This document shows, piece after piece, positions 1 through 7,383 of a DNA stretch of 10,368 nt; position 1 is the stretch's first letter; the number at the start of each line of letters is the position of its first letter. Source of the DNA: UBA8437 sp963694825 (lineage in GTDB: Bacteria > Planctomycetota > Planctomycetia > Planctomycetales > Planctomycetaceae); NCBI GenBank assembly GCA_963694825.1, contig CAVOEV010000173.1, forward strand, positions 1 to 10,368, written 5' to 3'. The notes below the pieces were generated by a model. The model did not search any database, was not told the DNA's origin, and was given only the letters and a program-made list of their open reading frames with translations. The translations under genes and the position numbers were made by a program.

Positions 1-1
1 C

Positions 2-2761
2 AAGGAAGGGATGCGGCTGAATAAGTGCTATGTGACCAATTCGATTTGTACTCCCAGCCGCGCCGTCATCATGTCCGGCCAACATTCCAATGTGAATTCA
101 GTGCGGACGTTAAATGATGCGTTTCCAGGTCCGAAGTCGGGAACGCCCAATGTCGCAGACATTTTACGTCGTTCGGGCTACGAAACTGCGTTGTTTGGCA
201 AATGGCACTTACGGTCCGAGCCGTGGGGTTTCGACTATTGGAACGTGGGACCGGGCCAGGGTTTTTATCACAACCCGGTTTTCGTTTCCTCCACCGACGA
301 CATTGCGTACAGCCAGAAGTTGGCGAGAAAGAGTCCTCGCACGAACGGCTATTACACCGATCTTGTGACGGATTACGCACTCGATTGGTTGAAGAAGCGA
401 GAGGATGGAGAGAAACCGTTCTTCATGATGCTGCACCACAAGGCGCCGCATGGAAAGTGGGAACCCCCAGCGCGTCACAAGAAGTACCTGGCGGACGTCA
501 AGATTCCGGAGCCGGACAGTTTGTGGGAGGATTTTTCCCATCGCTCTGAGGCGACTCGCAAGATGGGCACGTCGATCACCAGTCGGCTGGCTCCGCGGCG
601 GACGATGGTCGCCGATGTGCAAAAGGCCAATTGGCCCGCCGGTTCGGTCGACTTGTCTGGCCTGACGGACAAAGAGCAAGGCAAGGCCGCCTATCAAAAG
701 TACCTTCACGATTACCTGGGCTGTGTGAAAGCCGTTGATGAAAACGTCGGCCGCGTTCTCGATTACCTCGACAAATCGGGCCTCGCGAAAAACACCATCG
801 TGGTTTACACCTCCGACCAAGGCATGTTTCTCGGTGAACACGATTATTTTGACAAGCGGTGGATTTACGAAGAGTGTTTTAAAATGCCCTTCCTCATCCG
901 CCTGCCGGGTACGGTTCCTGCTGGTTCGGTGAACGACACGCATCTTTGTTCCAACCTGGACTTCGCTCAAACGTTTCTCGATTTTGCCGACGTGTCCGAG
1001 GCTCCGGAGATCGCCAAGATGCAAGGCCGAAGTCTTCGGGAAATCGTCTCGGGTCAGGCGCCGAAAGACTGGCGGGACGCCGTTTACTACCGTTATTGGA
1101 TGCACCTCGCCCACCATCACATTCCGGGCCATTACGGAGTGCGGGATGATCGCTACAAGCTCGCGTTCTTTTACGGATTGCCGTTGGATGCGAGTCTCGG
1201 CAGGGGAAAGTTCGGCCCGTCCACGCCGGGCTGGGAACTCTACGATCTCGAAGATGATCCACATGAGTTGAACAACGTCTACGAAGAACCGAGGTATGCG
1301 GCGGTCGTTGAACGATTGAAAAAGCGACTGACCCAACTCAAGAAGCAATACGGCGACACGGATGATCGCTATCCGGCGTTGATGAGGAGGCGAAGCGGCC
1401 TGTTCGACATGAGCGCGATTCGCGATCCGTCCACACTGAAAGTCGAGGTCCTTCAGGACTGGCATCACGTCGATGGCGAGGTTCCTACGCGGCAAAAATT
1501 GATTACGATTCACGTCGGTGACGTGTTTCCCGGCGAGCCGTATCGCATGCCGGTGCGGATGGTCGTTCCCGCAGATCGCAAAGCGAAGGGATTTCATCTG
1601 ACCGGTGGCAATCGTCCCGATAACCTGAATCGGGATACTCGGCTGCAGCCCATCGACCGGGAGTTGATCCAAGGCGGAGTCGGTCTGGTTTACACGGTGG
1701 TTCAGGTTCTGAAGGCGTCGGGACTTGGCGAGCTGGGCCGCCGTTCGGAGGAACGGTTTTCCAAAACGCTGAATCCTCACGACAAGATTCAATACTGGGC
1801 CTGGCCAGCGACAATGATGCGAGCGGTCACAGCGGCGTATTCGGAGCAGGAGTACTTTGCAGTTGGCAAGGTGGCGATGTCCGGCGGGTCGAAGAACGGC
1901 GCAACGCCTTCGCTGGCGATCATTCACGACGAACGCATGACCGCAGTCTTTGCCAGCGTCTCGCCAATTTGGGATTCCCCGTTGCGTCTTTGTGAGCCTG
2001 AAGCGTGGGATGAATTACAACGTGTCGCCGGCCCGTTTCGGCACCCGTTTCTTGGCGGACATTACGGGCCGATTTTCAATCGTGCGGCGCTCGCGACTGG
2101 TCATCCATGGAAAGACTTACAGAAGTTGGCTCGGAACATTTCCGACAGCGTGTTTATCTCGCGAAACCTCGAACAGCTCCGCGCTCGCAACGTCGACATG
2201 CTATTTCACCCCGGCACGCATGATTTCGTTGCATTCGATATGGCTTGGGGCGGTCAGCATCACCCCACGATTCCAATCTACCTGCGAGCCAACAGCGGCC
2301 ACGGCCAAAGAAAAGGCCACCCCGCTGCGGAACGCATGGAACAGAACAGGTCGGCCTTTCTCCTGGAACATTTTTTCGACGAAGTCGATCCGCTGCTTGA
2401 ATCTCCCGAGGTGCAACATGCGCTGGATGAGGGAAAGTTGAATGTCACCGTTCGCTTCAAGAGGGGTTCGGGCGAAGAGACTGGTCGCATCTTTTGGATA
2501 TATGATCGAGCATCAGACGGCAGCCCTGGCTATCTTCGAAAACTCATTCCCGACAATAACTGGGCCGAGATGCAACACGACAAGCAGCGAGGCGTTTGGA
2601 CCGCCACTGTCACGCTTGAGCCGACCGCCAAACGCATCGACTTGTTTACCAATCACCGGAAGTCCGTGCGTTACGGGGACAAGCAATATTCCACATACAT
2701 TTCCAGCCCCTACACGCGAGTCGGATTGACTGCCGGCAAGACCGTTGGCCGGGAGAATTAG
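2..2761 (+). CDS. Sulfatase fused to a C-terminal alpha/beta-hydrolase-like domain (5' end outside the window)
   Basis: The gene enters from the left edge: the frame is open to base 2 and reads KEG-MRLNKCYVTN, which is internal sulfatase sequence, so the ATG at 11 is not the real start. Residue numbers below count that Met as 1. Residues 1 to about 480 are an arylsulfatase-type enzyme that hydrolyses sulfate esters. The CTPSR motif has Cys13 as the formylglycine precursor, the second signature GYETALFGKWHL is at 56-67, APH is at 145-147, the metal-binding SDQG is at 268-271, and the family-typical YDLEDDPHELNN is at 411-422. The N-terminal metal-binding Asp pair must lie upstream of the window. 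Residues about 490-800 resemble a serine alpha/beta hydrolase: MSGGSKNG with candidate nucleophile Ser627, HPGTHDF at 733-739, and candidate His764 in NSGHG. The hydrolase resembles PhoPQ-activated or acetyl-esterase-like folds, but its substrate is not recognisable. A beta-rich tail ends at TAG. The likely role is desulfation plus de-esterification of a polysaccharide, which is inference. Confidence 0.9.
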   Translation, partial: KEGMRLNKCYVTNSICTPSRAVIMSGQHSNVNSVRTLNDAFPGPKSGTPNVADILRRSGYETALFGKWHLRSEPWGFDYWNVGPGQGFYHNPVFVSSTDDIAYSQKLARKSPRTNGYYTDLVTDYALDWLKKREDGEKPFFMMLHHKAPHGKWEPPARHKKYLADVKIPEPDSLWEDFSHRSEATRKMGTSITSRLAPRRTMVADVQKANWPAGSVDLSGLTDKEQGKAAYQKYLHDYLGCVKAVDENVGRVLDYLDKSGLAKNTIVVYTSDQGMFLGEHDYFDKRWIYEECFKMPFLIRLPGTVPAGSVNDTHLCSNLDFAQTFLDFADVSEAPEIAKMQGRSLREIVSGQAPKDWRDAVYYRYWMHLAHHHIPGHYGVRDDRYKLAFFYGLPLDASLGRGKFGPSTPGWELYDLEDDPHELNNVYEEPRYAAVVERLKKRLTQLKKQYGDTDDRYPALMRRRSGLFDMSAIRDPSTLKVEVLQDWHHVDGEVPTRQKLITIHVGDVFPGEPYRMPVRMVVPADRKAKGFHLTGGNRPDNLNRDTRLQPIDRELIQGGVGLVYTVVQVLKASGLGELGRRSEERFSKTLNPHDKIQYWAWPATMMRAVTAAYSEQEYFAVGKVAMSGGSKNGATPSLAIIHDERMTAVFASVSPIWDSPLRLCEPEAWDELQRVAGPFRHPFLGGHYGPIFNRAALATGHPWKDLQKLARNISDSVFISRNLEQLRARNVDMLFHPGTHDFVAFDMAWGGQHHPTIPIYLRANSGHGQRKGHPAAERMEQNRSAFLLEHFFDEVDPLLESPEVQHALDEGKLNVTVRFKRGSGEETGRIFWIYDRASDGSPGYLRKLIPDNNWAEMQHDKQRGVWTATVTLEPTAKRIDLFTNHRKSVRYGDKQYSTYISSPYTRVGLTAGKTVGREN

Positions 2762-2820
2762 AGTCGGAGTGTCTCACTGTGTGAGCTCCCGTGAACGACA
2801 ACTGAAAGAGAGCAAGGCAA

Positions 2821-3651
2821 ATGAGTTTGAATCGCATCATTCTCGCCTCGGCGGTCCTGCTCGGTTCCGCCGGTCAATCTGACGGAGAGACGGCCGCGTT
2901 GCCAACGAAGCCCAATGTCATCCTGATCATGGCTGATGATCTGGGCTACAGCGATTTGTCCTGCTATGGCAGTGAAGTGCTCAGGACTCCCATCTTGGAC
3001 AAGATGGCGAGCGAGGGCATGCGGCTGACGAGCTTTTACGCGGGGTGTACCGTGTGTACGCCATCCCGCATGGCGCTGTTGACCGGGGCCTATCCGGCGC
3101 GGGTTGGTTGGCGTGGGGGGGTGGTTGGATACGGAGTCAGGACTGTCAACGGGCTTGCGCCCGAGGCATTGACGATTGCCGAGGTCTTCAAGTCGGCCGG
3201 TTATTCGACCGGCCTGTTCGGCAAGTGGCATCTGGGGGATGCGGCGTCGATGCTACCAATGGAACAGGGTTTCGAAACGGCTTTTTACATCAACAAGAGC
3301 AACAACCAGACCAAGAAGCTATTTCGAGGCGACGAGTTGATCGCGAATCCGTTCGACAACCGTCGGCTGACGGAGCAGTTCACCGTCGAGGCAATCCGGT
3401 TCATCCAGGCCGAACGCGATCAGCCGTTCTTTCTTTATCTGCCTCTCACTGCTCCACATTTTCCGGCACAGGCGCATCCGGATTGGCAGGGTAAGTCGAA
3501 GTTGGGCGCGTACGGCGATGTGGTCGAGGAGTTGGATAGCCGCCCCCCTTACCCCATTGGGGATGGAGTCCCTGGCTTATCCCGCGTTCGTCGCGATGGC
3601 GCCAGTTCCCGCTATTTCCTAGTTCGGTTATTCGAACGACCGTCGAGATAG
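2821..3651 (+). pseudogene. Truncated second sulfatase, C-terminal half replaced by an unrelated tail
   Basis: The N-terminal half is a normal secreted sulfatase. It has a signal peptide (residues 1 to about 20, MSLNRIILASAVLLGSAG), the first metal-binding motif MADDLGYSD (Asp39, Asp40), CTPSR with formylglycine-precursor Cys79, GYSTGLFGKWHLGD at 127-140 (Lys135, His137), and APH at 211-213. Family resemblance holds to GAYGDVVEELDSR, ending near residue 241 (base 3543). Members of this family normally continue into a helix and the TSDNG metal-binding motif and total about 450-500 residues. Here the last 35 residues (PPYPIGDG onwards) resemble nothing in the family, and the protein stops at 276. 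The second metal-binding half is missing, so activity is unlikely. The start at 2821 is supported by the signal peptide and by GAGAG at 2808-2812 or AAGG at 2814-2817. The gene lies 59 nt after the sulfatase-hydrolase gene and may have been co-transcribed with it. An assembly misjoin is an alternative explanation. Confidence 0.82.
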
Positions 3652-3662
3652 TTCATAACCCA

Positions 3663-3709
3663 TGGACACAATGTGATCGCGATGTGCAAGTTCTCAAAGC
3701 TGGAGATAA
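3663..3709 (+). promoter_or_regulatory. Conserved 5' leader and ribosome binding site, copy A
   Basis: This leader starts TGGACACAATG at 3663, has TGTGCAA at 3683-3689 and GGAGATAA at 3702-3709, and is followed by ATG at 3714. The same ordered elements with near-identical spacing precede the other surface-protein gene (7384-7428). GGAG is a good Shine-Dalgarno sequence 8 nt before the ATG and decides the start against the in-frame ATG at 3684. An 8-bp palindrome ATCGCGAT lies at 3676-3683. Whether the upstream block is a promoter, an operator or a 5'UTR element cannot be told from sequence. Confidence 0.5.
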
Positions 3710-3713
3710 CGTA

Positions 3714-4361
3714 ATGCGACTCAGAGAATGGTGGATGCGAGGTGCCCGTTGGTCAGCATCAGCTTCACGAGCAAGGCGTCGCCAACGCTGGTGTGACATC
3801 CCGTCGGCAGTCGAACTTCTGGAGGACCGATTGGTCCTCTCCGGATTCCCGCAACCCGACTTCCATCTCACAGACGTCAACGAAACGTCCAACTCCACCG
3901 GCCAGGCCGTCTCACCCCGAGACTACCTCGAAGAGGTCTCGGCGTGGTACTTCGCCCACGCCACCTGACCGTACTGTCGAAGCCAGTTTGGCTTCCTCGA
4001 CCAGATGCAGCAGGAGCTCGACTCCGAGAATCCTGAATTGGCGATCAGCATCCTGGGTGTCAACGAGTTAGGTCACGACTCGGACAACTCTCTGATGACA
4101 GCCGGCCGCGACCTGCCCTGGCTGCAGGACATCGATGACGGCGGCGACGGCAACTCCGACACGTGGAATTCCTGGGACGTCACCTTCCGCGACGTGATCA
4201 TCACCGACTCAAACAATGTCCAGGTCACCGCTTACAACCTGACCAACAACGACCTGGCCAACGCCGACAACTTCGCCACACTGAAGCAGTTGCTGATCGA
4301 CGCCGCCTCGGCCACGCCCGGGATCGCGACGATCGCTGACCAGACTCTGACCAGACTCTGA
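3714..4361 (+). CDS. N-terminal part of a putative selenoprotein: planctomycete export motif plus UPYC thioredoxin-like domain (UGA recoded, frameshifted at its 3' end)
   Basis: Residues 1-43 carry Arg-rich segments and end ELLEDRLVLS, the planctomycete extracellular N-terminal motif, so the product should be exported. Residues about 50-205 look like a thioredoxin fold: strand SAWYFAHAT, active site X-P-Y-C, helix RSQFGFLDQMQQEL, strand AISILGVNELG, and beta hairpin FRDVIITDSNNVQVTAYNL. Position X (codon 85) is TGA at 3966-3968, followed by Cys88. CPYC is a classic redox motif, so TGA stands for a cysteine or selenocysteine. The frame is coding on both sides without a shift, and a SECIS-like hairpin lies just after. 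The domain resembles, from memory, the N-terminal UxxC domain of animal selenoprotein P. After GIATIADQTLT an 11-bp duplication throws the frame to a premature TGA at 4359-4361; the true continuation is the next entry. The alternative is a pseudogene with a nonsense mutation. Confidence 0.75.
3966..4004 (+). promoter_or_regulatory. Candidate Sec UGA codon with bacterial SECIS hairpin
   Basis: The TGA at 3966-3968 is followed after 10 nt by a perfect 6-bp stem, GAAGCC (3979-3984) pairing with GGCTTC (3990-3995), around the loop AGTTT (3985-3989). A weaker lower stem can form between CTG 3974-3976 and CAG 4002-4004, and between TC 3977-3978 and GA 3999-4000. Known bacterial SECIS elements lie inside the reading frame just 3' of the UGA. 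They have a short stem, a small apical loop about 16-37 nt from the UGA, and a G among the first two loop bases, commonly G-U. Here the loop starts about 17 nt after the codon and reads A-G-U, which fits. The hairpin would be bound by SelB with tRNA-Sec. Function is inferred; nothing else of the Sec machinery is in the window. Confidence 0.68.
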
Positions 4362-4362
4362 C
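4336..4362 (+). repeat. 11-bp tandem duplication causing a frameshift
   Basis: The unit CTGACCAGACT occurs twice in tandem, followed by CTGAC of a third copy (period 11 over 27 bases). Eleven bases is not a multiple of three, so the duplication moves the frame by +2 and creates the stop at 4359-4361. Removing one unit gives the continuous reading IADQTLTAGSPLHIPLNG, joining the upstream redoxin frame to the downstream cyclophilin frame. CTGAC occurring 11 nt apart in the ancestral sequence would allow slipped-strand duplication. This could be a recent mutation, a switchable repeat or an assembly error. Confidence 0.88.
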
Positions 4363-7294
4363 GGCCGGTTCTCCTCTGCACATCCCGCTCAACGGCTTCG
4401 ACCCCGCCGGCGGCCAATTGACGTTTACCGTCGAGAGTTCCGACCCGCTGGTCTCCGCCGAGGTGCTCACCGGCAACCGCAGCCTAAGAATGCAGGTCGA
4501 CGACTTTGGGGCGATGACATTCGAGTTGTTCGAAACGCGGACTCCGCGGGCAACGGCACAGATCATCGAGCTGGCCGAGAGCGGATTCTATGACGGCACG
4601 ATCTTCCACCGGGTCATCGATAACTTTGTGATCCAGGGCGGTGACCCAACCGGCACCGGTGCCGGTGGCTCGACGCTCGGTGACTTCGACGACCAGTACC
4701 ACGTCGACCTGCAATACAACCGAACCGGCCTGATAGGAATGGCCAAGACAACCGACGACACCAATGACAGCCAGTTCTTCATCACCGAGGGACCCATCCG
4801 GCACCTCGATTTCAACTACTCGATCTTCGGCGTGCTGACCGAGGGCGAGGATGTCCGTGCCGCGATCAGTGACGTGGCGACCGACGGTGGTGACCGTCCG
4901 CTGGACCCGGTGGTGCTGCACGAGGTCGAGATCTTCGATGACCTCGAAAACGGCGTCCTGATGCTCTCGGCCGCCGAGGGATCAAGCGGGTCCGCGACAA
5001 TCACCGTCACCGTCAGCGATTCACTCGGCAACCAGGCCTCCCGGAGCTTCGAAGCCACAGTCGTCACCGACCTGGACCCCAGTGCCAACGGCAACCCGTT
5101 TCTGGACGACATCGCCCCGGTCCGCATGGAAGCCAACTCCACAACCAGCTTCACGCTCACAGCCCAGGATGCCGAGGGAGACGCGGTGGAGTTCCTCGGA
5201 GAAGACGAGCTGTCCGCCATCCTCTTTTCCAGTCAAATACCCACCCTCCCCACGGAACTGGTCTACTCGGTCGATGCGACGACGGGAGTGGTCATCGTGA
5301 CGGCGAGTGACAACTTGATCGGCGAGCACCAGGTCCGCGTCGGCGTCCGCAAGCCGGGCACTGTTGGGAACGACTCGACCATCGATTCTCAACTCGTCTC
5401 GATCACTCTCGGCGTGATCACCGTCGACGCCAACGACCATTCCTCCGGCACACAGGCCTCCGACGGCACGCCCGATACGATCTCGCTGCGTCGAAACGGC
5501 ACCGACTACAACGTCTCAGTCAACGGCGAAATCGTCCGCACTATCGACGAGTCGCTCGTGCACGCGATCGACCTGGTCGGATCCAGCGACGACGATCTCT
5601 TCGAAATCGACTGCAGCAACGGCCCACCGGTGATGCCCGGAGGAGTGGTGATCACCGGCGGCAGCCAGCAAACCGCCGACGGCGATTTGCTCTCACTACA
5701 CACCGGCAGCTTCCTCTCCGTCACGCACCGCTTCACAGACGCCTCCTCGGGGACCATCACGCTCGAGACCAACGCCCCGATCAGCTACTCGGGCCTGGAA
5801 CCGATCAGCGACACCCTGTTGGCCAATGACCGGGTCTTCGAGTTCGGTAACGGCGACGACCAGGTCACCGTGGGTGACGACTCGGACAACGCCAACGGGA
5901 TCTCCAGGATCTCGAGTATCGCATCCAGCGGGACCGTCGACTTCCAGATGACCCCCGGCGGACGGATCGTCATCCGCGGTGGCAACGGCAATGACCAGAT
6001 CACGGCCGGAGACCTTGATCCGACCGTGTCCACGTCTCTGACGGTCAGTGGCGACTCGGGCAACGACACGATCGATGCCTCGGCCATGACCGATCAGGTC
6101 ACACTGCTTGGCGGAGGCGGTGCAGACAAGCTGGTTGGAGGCAGCAACAACGACAAACTCCGGGGTCAAGGAGGCAGCCTCGACACGCTGACCGGCGGCC
6201 CTGGGAACGACACACTGGATGGAGGTTCGGGTTACGACCAGGTTTCCGAATCCCAGGACAGCGACTTCACCGCCAGTAACACCGAGTTAGTCGGCGCGGG
6301 GACTGACACGCTAAACGACATCCAGGTCCTCAGTTTGACTGGCGGCGCAAGCAATAACACGTTTGACGGATCAGCATTCACCGGTCGGTTGTTCCTGAAC
6401 GGTCGCGGTGGCCAGGACACACTGACGGGAGGTCCGGGTGCGGACCGTCTGTTTGGTGGAAGTGGCCGGGACCTGATCGTTGGTGGTAACGGTGGGGACG
6501 CTCTCTTCGGCCAGGGTGGCAACATGGACACGCTGATTGGAGGAGGGGGTAACGACAAGCTCAATGGCGGGATTGGCCACGACAGCCTGGTCGGCGGCGG
6601 TGGCGACGACGTTCTGACAGGCGAGAGCGGCAACGACACGATCGATGGCGGCGACGGGACCGACCGGTTGTACGAACGGTCCAACGTTGACATGACGCTG
6701 ACCGATGCCAGCCTGAGCGGCGGGATGGGCAGCGACGTGCTGATGAGTATCGAGTCGGCCTACCTCAAGGGCGGCAACAGCAACAACCGCCTTGATGCCT
6801 CAGCCTTCTCGGGCCCCGTCACGCTGATCGGCGTGGGCGGTGCCGACACGTTACGCGGCGGAGCGGGCAACGACATGCTCAACGGTCGCTCGGGTAACGA
6901 CTCGATCACCGGCGGTGACGGCGACGACACGCTGCAGGGCCTGCGTGACAACGACGTGCTGAACGGTGGTGCGGGCAACGACTGGCTCGACGGGGGAACA
7001 CAGGATGACAAGCTAAGCGGCTGGACGGGTGACGACGAACTGTACGGCCGCAGCGGCAACGACACGATCGTTGGAGGCGAGGGGAACGACAGCCTCTACG
7101 GGGCCAGCGGGTATGACATCCTGCAGGGTGACGACGGCAAGACCGCCACGTTGCACAGCCGTGACGACGACCGGTTGGATGGGGGGGCCGGTGACGACAC
7201 GGTCCGCGGTGGCGGCGGCAGCGACACGATGCTCGACGCCTCGGAGATCGACGAGAACTTCGCCTACTGGGCCGAGTGGGTCGACGCGGTGTAG
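4340..7294 (+). CDS. C-terminal part of the same protein: Ig-like linker, cyclophilin-type PPIase, beta-sandwich domains, RTX repeats
   Basis: The frame is open from 4340 to TAG at 7292-7294. An automatic start such as TTG 4418 would be an artefact, because the homologous reading continues from the redoxin domain across the 11-bp duplication. First comes an Ig-like linker (TLTAGSPLHIPLNGFDPAGG). A cyclophilin domain spans about 4484-4945, with FHRVIDNFVIQGGDPTGTG from 4604 and SQFFIT at 4769-4786. The catalytic Arg, Phe and Gln of the family are kept, while the usual Trp region reads RHLDFNY. Two or three beta-rich domains follow (about 4945-5980). Next are about 25 glycine/aspartate nonapeptides of the RTX type and a C-terminus EIDENFAYWAEWVDAV. 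The protein would isomerise X-Pro bonds outside the cytoplasm and bind calcium through its beta-rolls. With the upstream piece, and one 11-bp unit removed, the protein would have about 1189 residues, combining redox and prolyl isomerase functions. No other frame lesion is seen in 950 codons, so the disruption is recent. Confidence 0.87.
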   Translation, partial: PDSDQTLTAGSPLHIPLNGFDPAGGQLTFTVESSDPLVSAEVLTGNRSLRMQVDDFGAMTFELFETRTPRATAQIIELAESGFYDGTIFHRVIDNFVIQGGDPTGTGAGGSTLGDFDDQYHVDLQYNRTGLIGMAKTTDDTNDSQFFITEGPIRHLDFNYSIFGVLTEGEDVRAAISDVATDGGDRPLDPVVLHEVEIFDDLENGVLMLSAAEGSSGSATITVTVSDSLGNQASRSFEATVVTDLDPSANGNPFLDDIAPVRMEANSTTSFTLTAQDAEGDAVEFLGEDELSAILFSSQIPTLPTELVYSVDATTGVVIVTASDNLIGEHQVRVGVRKPGTVGNDSTIDSQLVSITLGVITVDANDHSSGTQASDGTPDTISLRRNGTDYNVSVNGEIVRTIDESLVHAIDLVGSSDDDLFEIDCSNGPPVMPGGVVITGGSQQTADGDLLSLHTGSFLSVTHRFTDASSGTITLETNAPISYSGLEPISDTLLANDRVFEFGNGDDQVTVGDDSDNANGISRISSIASSGTVDFQMTPGGRIVIRGGNGNDQITAGDLDPTVSTSLTVSGDSGNDTIDASAMTDQVTLLGGGGADKLVGGSNNDKLRGQGGSLDTLTGGPGNDTLDGGSGYDQVSESQDSDFTASNTELVGAGTDTLNDIQVLSLTGGASNNTFDGSAFTGRLFLNGRGGQDTLTGGPGADRLFGGSGRDLIVGGNGGDALFGQGGNMDTLIGGGGNDKLNGGIGHDSLVGGGGDDVLTGESGNDTIDGGDGTDRLYERSNVDMTLTDASLSGGMGSDVLMSIESAYLKGGNSNNRLDASAFSGPVTLIGVGGADTLRGGAGNDMLNGRSGNDSITGGDGDDTLQGLRDNDVLNGGAGNDWLDGGTQDDKLSGWTGDDELYGRSGNDTIVGGEGNDSLYGASGYDILQGDDGKTATLHSRDDDRLDGGAGDDTVRGGGGSDTMLDASEIDENFAYWAEWVDAV
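5982..7230 (+). repeat. RTX-type glycine/aspartate nonapeptide repeats (coding)
   Basis: About 25 copies of a GGxGxDxLx-type unit are visible, for example GGNGNDQIT, GGPGNDTLD, GGGGDDVLT, GGAGNDMLN, GGEGNDSLY and GGAGDDTVR. In known RTX proteins these form parallel beta-rolls that bind Ca2+. The nonapeptides form blocks separated by related non-repeat spacers, two of which contain a GGxSNNxxDxSAFxG core (near 6340-6390 and 6770-6815). RTX proteins usually leave by a type I secretion system, but here an N-terminal planctomycete motif is present. Confidence 0.88.
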
Positions 7295-7383
7295 CATGGC
7301 CGCAGTGTGTCGGGCTTGAGTCGTGGTCTCTGCCTGGGGATTCCTCACGGGTGCCCGCTCGTTTGAGGTTTGGACTTCCTCAA

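Noticed and set aside
209..1927. A long open frame (572 codons) on the minus strand, opposite the sulfatase domain
   Set aside because: It mirrors a well-conserved sulfatase and hydrolase on the + strand, shows no recognisable motif, and is a typical antisense shadow in GC-rich coding DNA. The other minus-strand frames are rejected for the same reason.
2773..2785. Hairpin CTCAC-TGT-GTGAG between the two sulfatases, as a terminator
   Set aside because: The stem is only 5 bp with no T-tract, and the 59-nt gap fits co-transcription.
3552..3566. CCCCATTGGGG palindrome as an insertion-sequence end
   Set aside because: No transposase, matching opposite end or target duplication is visible.
3622..3643. 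tRNA T-arm-like sequence around TTCGAA in the tail of the truncated sulfatase
   Set aside because: The flanking bases do not form a 5-bp T stem, and no acceptor or anticodon arm is visible upstream.
3966..3968. TGA read as Trp or Gly through an alternative genetic code
   Set aside because: Trp is TGG throughout, no other in-frame TGA occurs in the intact coding frames, and the position demands Cys or Sec.
4005..4361. An independent small gene starting at ATG 4005
   Set aside because: It is in the same frame as 3714-3968, begins in the middle of the thioredoxin-like helix and has no ribosome binding site. It is the continuation after the TGA.
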